Source: Thuidium tamariscinum (Eukaryota > Streptophyta > Bryopsida > Hypnales > Thuidiaceae). Taken from it: a stretch of 64,000 nucleotides of DNA. The position numbers and the translations under genes are program-made. Of this stretch, positions 47,646 through 58,145 are shown in pieces. The notes under the pieces are model-generated. The model did not search any database. It was not told the origin of the DNA and was given only the letters and a program-made list of their open reading frames with translations. The stretch spans positions 21,284,501 through 21,348,500 of the forward strand of contig OX344754.2 in the NCBI GenBank assembly GCA_947034885.2, read 5' to 3'. Numbering within the stretch: position 1 is the first letter of the stretch; every line of letters starts with the position of its first letter.

Positions 47646-48461
47646 TGTATTTCTGGATTTAGGGTTTTCAAATAACATGTAAGGTAGATGGCTTGAAAAG
47701 CGACCCTTTAAGGGCTGTTCGGTTTAGAGTGGGTTTAGGGTTCCCAAAAATATTTCCCCTTATTTTTCATTTCAAGAACCATTGATGCGAAATCTAAACC
47801 AAATGGTTTCATATATTTCCAATCATTTATAAATTACTTATGTTTTCAAAGAATTCTAGCATAGGTATGTATTTGTGATTCTAGGTCTTGCAAGTTGCAA
47901 AACCCACACAAGTGCAATGTGGAAAAAACCATTGCCTGACCAAAAACAAGCAATGAAGCGCTCAAAAAGTAATACTTCAGATTCCTAAATGTGACCTTTA
48001 CTAAAATTAAGCCCTAAAACCAACATTGTCTTCATATACTTTTAAGTCCAATTGAAAGTGCTATAACTTTTGTACCCAATTTCCAAATTCAACAAAACTT
48101 GTCGGAAAATTTGCACACTCTCTTCTAGTTTGTGTGATAAAATTTTTAGAACAATCTAAGTTACACTGATTACTTGGGAGTCAATCAAAGTTCACAAGTT
48201 CAATTTGAATTCACCAAACTGCATTGAGATGGCTTCAACTTCAGTGGCCTGTATCTTTTTCATCAAATGTTAGTTTTCCAAAAAATGTGTTGGGTTATGT
48301 TTTCCTTGAAGCCTAATTATTGTCGTAAATTTTTTTTATTTTTTTATTTTTTTAAACAAATGGAATTCCATTGCAAAACACAGAGTACAAAGCAGCCAAG
48401 CCAAGCCAAGCCAAGCCAGTTCAATCCATTGCTTCAGTCTGTCTAGCCTTGTTCCATATAG
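47646..48461. other. Spacer before the SRA gene
   Basis: AT-rich. A retroposon-like tail (GGAATTCC stem next to a T-rich run, 48,328-48,380, poly-A on the minus strand) lies near its end. The last part, up to CCTTGTTCCATATAG, resembles an intron end. Confidence 0.4.
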
Positions 48462-49225
48462 ATGGCGACGGTCCTATTGCCACGCGAGATTTTCCTGAGG
48501 GCTGTGTGAGATTGCCGAGGAAAGTCACGAAGAACCCCACAAGGCCACAACCAGCGGGAACTGTAGAGGAAGAGGCAATTTCAGACCCTAATGGAGCGGG
48601 AGCTTATGAGGTAGATGGAGAACTACCAAGAGATTTTGACCAGGTCAGTGTCAGGGATCAATTTTTGCAGCAGCGTGCTCTGTACTCCCGGATCTTACAA
48701 CATTATCAAAAACTCAAGACGAGGGGTCAGTTGCTTGGTAATCGGCCTGACTTGCAGGCAATGAAGCAGATGAATGAAGAAGGAAAATCTAATGAGTTTC
48801 AAAAGTTTGGTCACGTTCCCGGAATCGTAGTCGATGATCAATTTGAATTTTGGTCAGAAATGTTTGCCATTGGGTTGCACCGGCAAGTGCAAGGAGGGAT
48901 TGCATGGGTTGAAGATCGAGGGGAGAAGGTGGCTTGCAGCGTGGTGATCTCAGGTGGTTACCGAGATGATGATGACCATGGGGAGACAGTCAAATACACT
49001 AGCGAGGGTGGAAACGATTACAAAGGTGACAAGCGGTTTTAAGGGGATCCAAAGCCCAAGAAAGGGAACAAAGCGCTTATTAACTCCTACAAACGTGGGG
49101 AAGTTGTTCGTTTGATTAGGGGCCATGATGTGGACGCTGGATGGAACAAAATGTATTCCTATGATGGATTGTACAAGGTGAAGCGTTACAACCTTGAGGT
49201 GGCACGAGATGGTCACAAGGTGTAA
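48462..49225 (+). pseudogene. SUVH-derived SRA-domain (methylcytosine reader) fragment
   Basis: After an acceptor-like ATATAG the frame encodes IATRDFPEGC, matching the RDFPxGC motif upstream of SRA in plant SUVH proteins. A helical linker follows, then an SRA/YDG domain: GHVPGIVVDDQFEF, GLHRQVQGGI, VISGGYRDDDD, YTSEGGN, GDKR, NKALINSYKRG and MYSYDGLYKVKRYN. SRA domains bind methylated cytosine. A TAA at 49040-49042 interrupts the domain in frame and the conserved part continues straight after it, as expected for CAA to TAA. The frame ends after VARDGHKV; GTGTAA there could be a donor. No pre-SET or SET domain follows, and no N-terminal ATG precedes. The upstream GCGGACGG array and hAT end suggest the fragment belongs to a transposon. 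Confidence 0.75.
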
Positions 49226-49423
49226 ACATTGTCACAATTTAATTTTTGTTCATTATTTTTAAATACCATGAAACCAAGAAATCAAAAATCAATAAATCAT
49301 AGTGACGTTTCTAATATGCGCATGAAAACTTGTATTACTTTCAAAGGTTCAAACAAACCATTTCCATTACAAGCTCCATGTACCATGAATATCTAAACAC
49401 CTAAGTCTACATTCCTTGAATTT

Positions 49424-50242
49424 CTAAGGCTTGTAATCAACGTCTCCTCTCACCTCAGCTCCACTACTATGACCTCTTGAATCCCATTCCGAGTCTTCTT
49501 CATTACTTGTGCTATCCATACTATCGGATGAAGACTGTAGAGCTCGCTCTTTTCTTCCGGATACTTGCTTTGATGCAAGCGATCTCTTGCGTCTACCCTT
49601 CTTTTTTTCTTTCACCATGTCTCTACCTCCTAGTGTAGACTTCCCAATCCCTTGTTCAAGACCATTAACCGGTTTCACTTTGCTTTGTGAGAAAGGTTCA
49701 CATACATCAAGGGGGGTTCGACCTAGACTTTGCCGCTTCGATGGTGATTTTGAAAAGGCCTCCAGTATTCTTTTAGTTCTAGCTTTCTTGGACTCTTTCA
49801 TTGCTGGTTGTCTTGCTTTTGATCCGCTTGGAATGATGATCTCATTTGCGCCAAAAGAGAGTGATCGATCCGATGACTTCACCCAAGGTCGACCAAACAT
49901 AGACTCCAATGTCTCATCTTCTTCTGGATCCTTATTTCCGTTGCGTAAACTACCGAGACCACCTAAACTTGCATTGCCGTTTTTGAATAGTATGCGTGGA
50001 GGACCGCTACGTGGGGGTAGGGTTGGATCTCGTACGAGGGGCTTCTTGCCTTTGCCAACATCAAATGACATGGGGCTCCCAGACTCCATCATACCTGCAT
50101 CTACATATGTTGCTACTCCCCGTGCTTTACCTTTCTCGGTACTTGCAAGACAGCTTTTCTTACACGCCAATACTTCAACGAATGCAACACTTATATCACC
50201 AACATTTTTGTCCACCTTCACTCCACTGTCTCCCAAGTCGTT
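49424..50242 (-). pseudogene. In-frame extension of the hAT transposase past a TAG
   Basis: The hAT frame stops with TAG at 50,245-50,243 but continues open in the same frame for another ~270 codons to 49,424. The extension is Ser/Lys-rich with basic patches (KEKKKGRRKRS) and an acidic end (NEEDSEWDSRG). Such a long open run directly in frame is unlikely by chance, so the ancestral protein was probably ~1090 residues and the TAG a CAG-to-TAG change. A second possibility is a very short intron around the TAG. Confidence 0.5.
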
Positions 50243-52693
50243 CTATTTTCCAAGTTCTTCTGCTTCGACCCCTACTGGCGATGGACATTTAGAAATTGGA
50301 ATCAATTCATCCGGGGTCGAAGTCCCACCGATGTTCATCGTTGCCCCATTTCTCTCTTCCATTGCCACATTAGTGTCCCGGCTATGTGCTCGAACATTCT
50401 CACTACTCAATACTGTAGTTCCATCCACAAATTTAGCTTCTGATGGGACATCCTCATCATAGTCGTAATTCTCCTCGTCCTCTTCAAAATTGAAGACATC
50501 CAATGGATTGTCTTGAAAGTCTTCATCATTATGATGAGGGTTTTGGGATGGTTCATCAACCAAACTAGTCACATTGTATTCCGCATCATATTCATCATCA
50601 AATAGGGGATCTCTCTCTTCACCATCGCCATGATCTTCACCACCTTCATCCTCTGACATGGACTCTTCCATATCCACACTCTCGAATTGCTCTTCGTACC
50701 ACTTCTTCTCATCATTTTCTTGAGATGCGGAAAGCACTTTAGTATTGGTGTACACATACACCAAATCTTGTGCTCTCTGTGGCGTCAACTTGTTTCGAGA
50801 TTTGTTGTGAACAAATGAATAGCTACTCCAATTTCGTTCACACGAAGAGGAAGATACCGGTTGGGCCAAAATACGCTTGGCAATTGGAGCAATGAACTTC
50901 CCGCACGTGCCCTCAAAATCCCACCAAGCATGTGCTGACAATTGTTGTTCGTTGGGGTCCAACATTTTGTGGAAAGGGGGTTCCCTATGTCGAAAGGCTA
51001 CAAATTCCTTCACAACAGTGGCATACTGTTCTGTGGTACATACTTTCGTTAAAACACGCTTGCATGCATCCATTGCATCTTGATCATCAGCAAGCTCTTT
51101 GTCGTGAAGAAGATAGGGATTCAACAAAGCCCCTGCATAATGTAGATCTGTCTCTACCATCGCTCGCCGTTCATGAAAGGCTTCTTGTAGATGGATGGCT
51201 AAATCCAAGGACAAACTAAAAGGTGCTTCGTCCAACGACAAAACGTGCTTCTGTATTTTCTTCATGATATGTAGCACCTTCCCCATACATGGCCTTTTTG
51301 CATCCAAATCGCGTAGACCATGTACCACCGGAGCCGATAAATCCTTGAAATTTTGACAACGCCGCCAAAAATGCTTGTTCAAAATGATGTCCTTCACCCT
51401 TCGGCTCACATTGCGAGGATGAGTATTCCGCCCCAATGTTTTCACATATTGTTCCCACTGTGGGTCCGTCACCGTTTGCTGTAACTTCCCCTTCACCTTC
51501 AACATACGGTCCACCATGTTGTAATTGGAAGCAAACCGAGTTTCCACCGCCATCAACAACATGCAGTCCGGCGAGTACCTTCGAAATATTGCAAGAGGCA
51601 TGTGCCTCTTTTTGAAGAATTTCACTACGTTACGGGCATTGCCCACGACCTCCTCAATCCACCGTTCGTTGCCCCAATCTTTCAATAACAAATTCAGGGC
51701 ATGGACCACGCAACCCTGGTAAAATATATGAGGGTACTTCGGAGATATCAAGTTGAATGCGGCTTCATTCACAGGCGCATTATCTGCGCTTATTTGTACT
51801 ATTTTGTGAGGACCCACTTCTTCTATGAATTTTTCCAATATAGAGGCTAAATAGGCGGCATTCTTCTCTTTTCCTGTTGTATCCTCCGATCCTAGGAATT
51901 GCTCGCCCGCAGAAGACACGAGCATTGCATTTACCAAAGGACGATTTGCCGCCGAAGTCCACCCATCAATAGACAATGTTGCTCCAAACTTCCTGATGCT
52001 GTCTTCTGTTCGCTTCTTCATATTCACTTTAATGTCTGCCTTCGCTTGATCAAGCAACTTATGTCGTAATTCATGGTATGACGGTGGGGTATAGGGTTTG
52101 TGAAACTCAACCGTTTTCTTCACCGCTTCTTTAAATGCTGCATTCCGTGCCACCGAAAATGGTATGTTCGCAGCATAAAAAAAATTAGCCCACACTGCAT
52201 GCAATTTCCGTCTACTCGCTTCTTCGAAGCCATCTCCTATCCGCCGCTGCACCAAAGGCCTACTAGTTGATCCTACCCCTGTGTCTCCTTCATCTGATGC
52301 TTGAGTACTGGCAAGTGCTCCAGAAGACACGCGGTTTAGGGTCTCTTTTGGTATTGTACAAGAATCTTCCGGTGTAAGACGTATTGGCGATGTCGAAGGT
52401 CTCTCATTTCCTGCATCATTTTCAACCGTGGCCTCCAATGTCCCGTTTCCACCCAAATTCTCGTTTTCACCTCTTCGTGGGATTATCCCCTTGCATTGAC
52501 GAAATAGCTTCTGAACTTGGGATGTGAGTCGTGGACATAGACTGATTCCTCGATCACGAGACCCCGATGCACCTTCATAACCAAGATGGCTAAACATACG
52601 GCATGTTTTTTTGGCAAACACTAGGTTGCAGGCTTTGCATTGTACCTTCCCAACTGAAGGGGCGCCATACCAAGAAGACCAATCCTTGCTCAT
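50243..52693 (-). CDS. hAT-family transposase
   Basis: 816 residues from ATG at 52693 (MSKDWSSWYG). An N-terminal BED-type zinc finger (VQCKAC…FSHLGYEG, residues ~19-40) binds DNA. A DUF659/RNase H-like core follows, with SIDGWTS (~240, first catalytic Asp), ISADNAPV (~302, second) and GCVVHALNLLLKD (~328). The C-terminal hAT dimerisation region is WWDFEG…SSSCERNWSSYSFVHNKSRN (~590-650), and a strongly acidic tail (~660-760) comes next. The order and length fit plant hAT transposases. The core has no internal stop or frameshift, so the gene may be functional or recently so; the frame continues past its TAG as noted for 49,424-50,242. A GTATAAG box and a GCGGACGG array lie upstream. Confidence 0.9.
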   Translation of the reverse strand: MSKDWSSWYGAPSVGKVQCKACNLVFAKKTCRMFSHLGYEGASGSRDRGISLCPRLTSQVQKLFRQCKGIIPRRGENENLGGNGTLEATVENDAGNERPSTSPIRLTPEDSCTIPKETLNRVSSGALASTQASDEGDTGVGSTSRPLVQRRIGDGFEEASRRKLHAVWANFFYAANIPFSVARNAAFKEAVKKTVEFHKPYTPPSYHELRHKLLDQAKADIKVNMKKRTEDSIRKFGATLSIDGWTSAANRPLVNAMLVSSAGEQFLGSEDTTGKEKNAAYLASILEKFIEEVGPHKIVQISADNAPVNEAAFNLISPKYPHIFYQGCVVHALNLLLKDWGNERWIEEVVGNARNVVKFFKKRHMPLAIFRRYSPDCMLLMAVETRFASNYNMVDRMLKVKGKLQQTVTDPQWEQYVKTLGRNTHPRNVSRRVKDIILNKHFWRRCQNFKDLSAPVVHGLRDLDAKRPCMGKVLHIMKKIQKHVLSLDEAPFSLSLDLAIHLQEAFHERRAMVETDLHYAGALLNPYLLHDKELADDQDAMDACKRVLTKVCTTEQYATVVKEFVAFRHREPPFHKMLDPNEQQLSAHAWWDFEGTCGKFIAPIAKRILAQPVSSSSCERNWSSYSFVHNKSRNKLTPQRAQDLVYVYTNTKVLSASQENDEKKWYEEQFESVDMEESMSEDEGGEDHGDGEERDPLFDDEYDAEYNVTSLVDEPSQNPHHNDEDFQDNPLDVFNFEEDEENYDYDEDVPSEAKFVDGTTVLSSENVRAHSRDTNVAMEERNGATMNIGGTSTPDELIPISKCPSPVGVEAEELGK

Positions 52694-52950
52694 AATGATG
52701 AATTTTAAGTGCGTCTTTGGAACTTCAAATTCCGAGTGTAACCACAAAAAGGGTGAAGATCTCCGCAGGAATAAAAATCGTTAATAAAGTAACCGATATA
52801 GTTTGAAAGAAGCCTTGGAAACCAAAGCCCCCCTGACCACTGAACTATGCATTACCAAGCAAGGGACACAACCGAAATTGCAGCGCCTAGCCCTTGGAAA
52901 TCTTAGCGTTCAGCTTTACAGGAGTGCTTGCGAATGACAATTTCTGGAAA

Positions 52951-52957
52951 CTTATAC
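52951..52957 (-). promoter_or_regulatory. GTATAAG box upstream of the hAT gene
   Basis: The minus strand reads GGAGTATAAGTTTCC about 260 bases before the transposase ATG and just downstream of the GCGGACGG array. The same heptamer stands near the arrays of the RING and kinase genes. Confidence 0.45.
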
Positions 52958-53004
52958 TCCTTAGTTCTAAGGTTGCTCTTCGTGACCGTTGCAACGGACG
53001 GGAG

Positions 53005-53215
53005 ACAATCCCGATTGACACTGCAGACGGAACAGCGGACCGAACTGCGGACGACCCGACAGGGTACTCCGATCGGCGGACGGCGAGCGGTCGCGGACGG
53101 ACCCCCCTCGGATGCCCACCAAGAGGCGGACGGGTCTAGCGGACAGCCACCACGAGGCGGACGGCCCCCGATCGGACGGCCCCACGAGGCGGACGGCCTA
53201 CATCGGACGGCCTAC
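53005..53215 (+). repeat. GCGGACGG-type array 2
   Basis: GC-rich cluster of GCGGACGG, GATCGGACGGCC and CACGAGGCGGACGG words, directly upstream of the hAT transposase gene. Read in that gene's direction the words are CCGTCCGC. Confidence 0.8.
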
Positions 53216-54683
53216 ATCCCAAAGGACCAAGAGTGCACTTGGGGGACTTCAAGAATTTGGGCAGTTACTTGTCACTTCAATTTTGAACGAATTCGCTAGA
53301 AATTTTCACATAACTCAGATAGAAAACTTGATTAGCTCTGTGGGAATATTATTCTTTTCCAATTGGTGACCGTGAGCAAAAGTTATGCCATCTTCAATAT
53401 CATTTTCATGTCGCCGGGAAGAAAAAAATCATCAAAAACTTCAGAATTAAAAAAATAATTTTTTTTTCTAATTGATTTTATTTTTGTCTACAAGACTACA
53501 AGTGAAGCTTTGATTCATTCAATTTGGATTAGTGATGTGAAAGTCATGAACAATCTTGTTTTTTAGACAATGTAAGCATGTTTTTTTTAAAAAAAATTTA
53601 GGATTCACTTGTGAATGCAATTTCCACAATTTTCAATAAAAAATTGTTGGGCAAGGTTGTTTTTGCTTGCCAAAACAATTTCACCATTCAGATTATAGTG
53701 TTTCAATTCAATGTATGAGATCTTTGCAATTTACTTTCTCTTTCAATCTTGGACCTACATGTACTTGACAATTTTTTAAAGAATGAAAAAACACACTTTT
53801 GTTGCTGAATTTGTTTTCCTGAGCTGTTACCTCAATTTCTCAATAGAAAAAAGTTTAAATTCAAGGTCTGTAGTGCAAAAAAATTACAGAAATGGAGGAC
53901 AAAGTCATTTGCATTTGCAAACTCAAGTTCAAAAAAACATTGTTTTCCAACTTTGAATGCTCATATTAGGGTCAAACTTCATGAAATTTCTACCACATTG
54001 GATACAACTTCTGTGAAAATCTGAAAGAAAAACCCAAAAAAAAACCCATTCATAATGAGTTGTTCGATATTCCTATGTTCCAAAAAACCCAGTTGGGTCT
54101 TTAAGGGCTTTCAATTATACTTAAATTGTTATTACAAATTTACAACTGGACTTCAAACATCTTAAACTTTGTTTTAGAGACAACAAATCACAAAAGACTT
54201 TCTTGTAGACTAAATTGAACTTGGTTTCTTTAAACTCTTCAAGATCATGGTAATTTCAAAAGCATTTGGAAAAAAATATGGAATGATCAAAAATGAATTT
54301 ATGAAGTTCTACAGTGAACATAGTAATTTTATTTTTTTTCCTGCATGGCTCCTACCTTCATTCACATATCCCATTCTCTTCTAGAATTAAAATTAGCCTT
54401 TTGCATCATCAAACAAAAACATCTTCATATATGATCAATTGATCATATGATGGTACATGTCAGACTTCAACTAAAATAAAACTCTTGAATATATATACAC
54501 ATTTGCAACTCTGTATTTTACACTTATTTTTGTATTGATAAAAAAAATACAAACCATACTATAGCTACTATGAATGATTTGCAATGAATCTCCGAAAGAT
54601 TCAAAGTTAAAACAAGTCCTCCGTAATATAATATCTAACAGCTAATAAAAGATCCACTTCTACTAAATCTTTTCACGAATACC
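53216..54683. other. AT-rich spacer
   Basis: No gene. About 53,490-53,700 is a diverged direct-orientation copy of 13,750-13,960. Confidence 0.45.
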
Positions 54684-55118
54684 CTACGGTGTAACACGAG
54701 ATGGACCCTCTCTATCCCTAAGTCTTGCACTTGTACGGCGAGTGTGAGGACCGGGGCTTCCGTCGCCAGTGGACCCTCTCGAAGCCACTGCCATATCAAC
54801 AGCACTGAATTGTCTTTTTGTTTTTGGAGAGAAGTCATCCTCATCTTCCACCCTCCGCTTATTCTTTCGCTTCTGAGGCAGATCCACTTCATGTGCCTTT
54901 AATGCTTCCAAGGCATCATCTACTGAAGCTACCATTAAGTTCAGTGTTACATTGACATCTCCAACGGAAAACTAGTGCGGGCCGGGGCCATCTCCTCCCA
55001 CTAAAAATTTTCGAAAAGACATTATGGCCTCGCTCATCCTCCTGTCAAAAGCCCCTGCCACTTCCACAATTGACTGTGAGGAGTTGGAATCCCCGTCTAA
55101 CTCTACAAGAGCTCGAAC
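54684..55118 (-). pseudogene. In-frame extension of the RING protein past two TAG codons
   Basis: The RING gene's frame continues after its TAG (55,121-55,119) through ~48 codons to a second TAG (54,974-54,972) and then ~95 more codons to a final TAG at 54,686-54,684. The last part is basic (KRKNKRRVEDEDDFSPKTKR) and ends Arg-rich. All three segments are in one frame, so the original protein was probably ~1100 residues and both internal TAG codons may derive from CAG. Confidence 0.45.
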
Positions 55119-58001
55119 CTACGCAGCTTCTTCCAACTTTGATAGGAAGAGGGCCCTCCCTATCAATGTGTGATTGTACGTCCCGTATCGCTCTTGCAAC
55201 TCTTTTGTACGCTCCACATCCACCCAATTGCCATCTGGTCCTTTGTTCACTTCCTTCTCTGGAAATCGAAAGAACTTGTGATGGTCTATGCTCCAATGCC
55301 CACCCATGCCGCGACAAAACAATTCGCGAGCTTCGGGATCTTCAATACCCCTTGCTCGCAATTCCACGTGTCGATCTTGGGTCATCCACACAAAGGGATC
55401 TAGCGGCACCATTGCCTCTTCGTACAACCCATGCTTCTCTTCCAATGAATCCCACGTGAGAGGTTTTCCCCAATGCATATAATTTTGGAAGTAAAACGGG
55501 GCTTGATCAAGTGGAAGGGTCCATCGATTGTATTCGTGACTAGGGGGCATACATTCCAAGGTCCCAACCATTTCGTAAAACCTTGAACTCAAAGGAGAAC
55601 GACACTCCGGACAAACCGAGCGAATGAGTGAGGCTTTGATTATGCACGTCACATGGAAAGTGTGACGACATTGGCCCATAGTTAGGGCTCCCTCGGGACC
55701 AAATGGACCTTGACAAATGCTGCATTTACCTTCCAAGATCCCTCGAGAAGTGTGAGAAGCATGCACCACTGTCTTCTCATTGTCCTTGATGTGTGCCGAA
55801 AGAGTGTTGTACGGAACCCAACCTTCTTCTACCTCCAAGGCCCAATTGATGTGGGGTGATTCTTCTTTCTTTGTGTGATTCAACCGCTCGAACATCGCGT
55901 CCATGTCTTCCCAACATGTGATTTCTGTAGTCCCCTTCGGATGTGTTTCAAACCTCTTCCTCATACTCATCAGTGAAGATTCTACTATTTGTTGTTGCTC
56001 ATCCGATTTTCCAGCCAATTTGAGAAGCCCTTTCATTGCTCGCGAAACTACAGTTGGTTTGTCTTCTAGTTTTTGAATCCATGCCAACCATCGATCGTCT
56101 TTGGTACTCTTTGGAAGGGAGTCATCCAATCGAAGAACATGCTCTAGTCGTTGCAATTCACTCTGCAAAGACGCGTTTTCTTCGGTGAGCTTCTCCACTT
56201 TCTGCTTCAATTCATCAACTTCATGGCATTCTGTTTGAATGGGAGCATCTTGAAATGAAGTTTTGCGATTTTCAATGGCCACTAGAGGTGTCACTTCATG
56301 TATCTTTTTTTTCTCATCGCCACTAAAATGCTTAGCTCCATCTCCTTCCTTAGCTTCGGTGAACTCACCTTTTTTGATCACGTCCTTCAATTTCTCAACT
56401 TCTGACTCCAAATCTTTAATACGATCACTTTGCCATTTCACAGTTGCAACTTGAAATTGTGCCGTATTCTTAGAAGTCCTCAATTGCTCTACCATTTCGT
56501 TTGAGGTTCCCTTCAATTCTTTCTGCAAGGCCAGCAGTTTTGTATTCTCTTCCAAGAAGGCCACCAATTGGCGCTTGTCCTCGAAGCGCTCGTCCAAAAA
56601 CGGTAACAAGGACTCGGTGAACTTATGAAACGTCAATGCACTTGCCAACAATTCAGGTGACAATTTTGCAAACTCCTGTGCCACCTCTGTAAGTTGCGGA
56701 GATACTTCAGTTACAAATCGACCTAGAGTTGCCAATGTCACTTGGATTTCAGCAACAGTTGCCCAACTGTGACGATTGGCTTCACCTTGGGTTGCAATGC
56801 TTGTGGTGGCCTCACTTGTCTCTTTTGACCGGTTTAGGTCAAGAAGGTGAGACCCAAACATAACTGAACCCTCCAACAACCGTTCCAGCTCTGCGGCATT
56901 CGGCATGTTCGAAAGAGCCTCCAATTGTGATGTGTTCAATGTGGACAAATGCGGGTATTGGCTGGGGATGACTTCAACATCGATGACTACTTCTTTTCCT
57001 TTTCCCTGAGACGCCTCTCCATTTTTTTTGGCGATAGCTGCTTCAATTCTGGCGCTCTGTACGGGGCTGGAAACGCTCGGTTTGCTCAAACATGATGGTT
57101 TAGGGTTTAGCCCGAAGATGTCGAGAGCATTACTGTCAATAATATCATGAATTGTAGCATTGGCCTCAGCAACTTCTCCCTCGGCTACCTCTTCCGTATC
57201 TTCAGTACCTTCACATTGAGCCAATGGGGGCCCACCTTCTTTCTTCCCACTCTGAATATCTTCAAGAATGCCCTGTTCAGCCACCGTTGTAACATTTGGT
57301 GTGCATATTAAATCTGTAGGAGGAGTTGCAAACACTTCTCCTTCCACACCTTCACCTTCAGTATCTTCCATTGTCCTCAAAGTGTGTGTAGGCTCACTAG
57401 GCTGCAAGCGTGGTCCATCACTTGGTACCTCTGAGACTTTTGTTTCAATTTTTCTAGTATTTTTTAATACTCTTTTGGGCTTCGGTACCTCACTTGGCCC
57501 TCCTTGAGGATTGTACAAATCGAGAATGTCTTTTCCATTCATTTCTTGTACAAATGGAGTTTGTGCTGTCGTCGGATACGTGCTCCAATCCACCTTGCGT
57601 TCCAATATCAATTCTGCATACACCATAGAAGCCAAGCTGTAGTTTATGTACCCTTTACTCATTGCTTTCTTTCCAAAGAGGGCCCGCCAAACCTCCAAAG
57701 CGCGATGCACAAAATGCGCGTTGTTGCAGTTGGTGGGTTTGCAAAAAAATCCACGTGTATGAAGTTCATGGGCCTCCCTAGGCCACAACTTGTCAATGTG
57801 ATACATTTTCACGTATTTTTTGCACATTTTTGAAGACCAATACGGTGCTGCCTCATCCTCCCATCCGTTTTCCGCTTTGATGTTTGGGTCATCCAAAATC
57901 TCATAATGTAATTCGTGACTGGCGCCCTTTGGCTTATGCCTTTGATTGTCACCACCCGCTGGATTTATTCCCCCACCACGTTCTTCACCCTCACTTGCCA
58001 T
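55119..58001 (-). CDS. Transposon-associated coiled-coil RING-H2 protein
   Basis: 960 residues from ATG at 58001 (MASEGEERGGG); the frame is also open ~40 codons upstream without an ATG. The N-terminal ~150 residues form a conserved-looking globular region (GWEDEAAPYWSSKMCKKYV…, two Cys in FFCKPTNC) of no family known to me. A long acidic, low-complexity section follows, then coiled coils (~475-625, e.g. LESEVEKLKDV and DELKQKVEKL), then a RING-H2 finger at ~757-800: CSIC-x14-CRHTFHVTC-x10-CPEC. RING-H2 fingers usually give E3 ubiquitin ligase activity. A GCGGACGG array with GTATAAG lies ~165 bp upstream, the same layout as its neighbours. It may be an accessory protein of the same element as the hAT transposase; that is inference. 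Confidence 0.75.
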   Translation of the reverse strand: MASEGEERGGGINPAGGDNQRHKPKGASHELHYEILDDPNIKAENGWEDEAAPYWSSKMCKKYVKMYHIDKLWPREAHELHTRGFFCKPTNCNNAHFVHRALEVWRALFGKKAMSKGYINYSLASMVYAELILERKVDWSTYPTTAQTPFVQEMNGKDILDLYNPQGGPSEVPKPKRVLKNTRKIETKVSEVPSDGPRLQPSEPTHTLRTMEDTEGEGVEGEVFATPPTDLICTPNVTTVAEQGILEDIQSGKKEGGPPLAQCEGTEDTEEVAEGEVAEANATIHDIIDSNALDIFGLNPKPSCLSKPSVSSPVQSARIEAAIAKKNGEASQGKGKEVVIDVEVIPSQYPHLSTLNTSQLEALSNMPNAAELERLLEGSVMFGSHLLDLNRSKETSEATTSIATQGEANRHSWATVAEIQVTLATLGRFVTEVSPQLTEVAQEFAKLSPELLASALTFHKFTESLLPFLDERFEDKRQLVAFLEENTKLLALQKELKGTSNEMVEQLRTSKNTAQFQVATVKWQSDRIKDLESEVEKLKDVIKKGEFTEAKEGDGAKHFSGDEKKKIHEVTPLVAIENRKTSFQDAPIQTECHEVDELKQKVEKLTEENASLQSELQRLEHVLRLDDSLPKSTKDDRWLAWIQKLEDKPTVVSRAMKGLLKLAGKSDEQQQIVESSLMSMRKRFETHPKGTTEITCWEDMDAMFERLNHTKKEESPHINWALEVEEGWVPYNTLSAHIKDNEKTVVHASHTSRGILEGKCSICQGPFGPEGALTMGQCRHTFHVTCIIKASLIRSVCPECRSPLSSRFYEMVGTLECMPPSHEYNRWTLPLDQAPFYFQNYMHWGKPLTWDSLEEKHGLYEEAMVPLDPFVWMTQDRHVELRARGIEDPEARELFCRGMGGHWSIDHHKFFRFPEKEVNKGPDGNWVDVERTKELQERYGTYNHTLIGRALFLSKLEEAA

Positions 58002-58145
58002 GACTTTGAGTCCACCACTGTCGGGAAATGAAAAATCAGTTTGATCACCCAACTCTCCACCTCGTAGGATACAACTGGCACAATGAAGCAACAGTAGAAC
58101 ATCCGACAAGGTTGAACCCAATAATGGAGAGGAGTGAAAGAAATC

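Noticed and set aside
47291..47678. Overlapping frames of 94-126 codons on both strands
   Set aside because: Arg/Pro/Ala-rich translations of the GCGGACGG array in several frames at once, hence repeat artefacts.
49509..50462. 317-codon plus-strand frame opposite the hAT gene
   Set aside because: Antisense shadow of the hAT transposase and its extension; Ser/Pro/Leu-rich without domains.
52894..53369. Frames across array 2
   Set aside because: Same array artefact; open in several frames with no domain.
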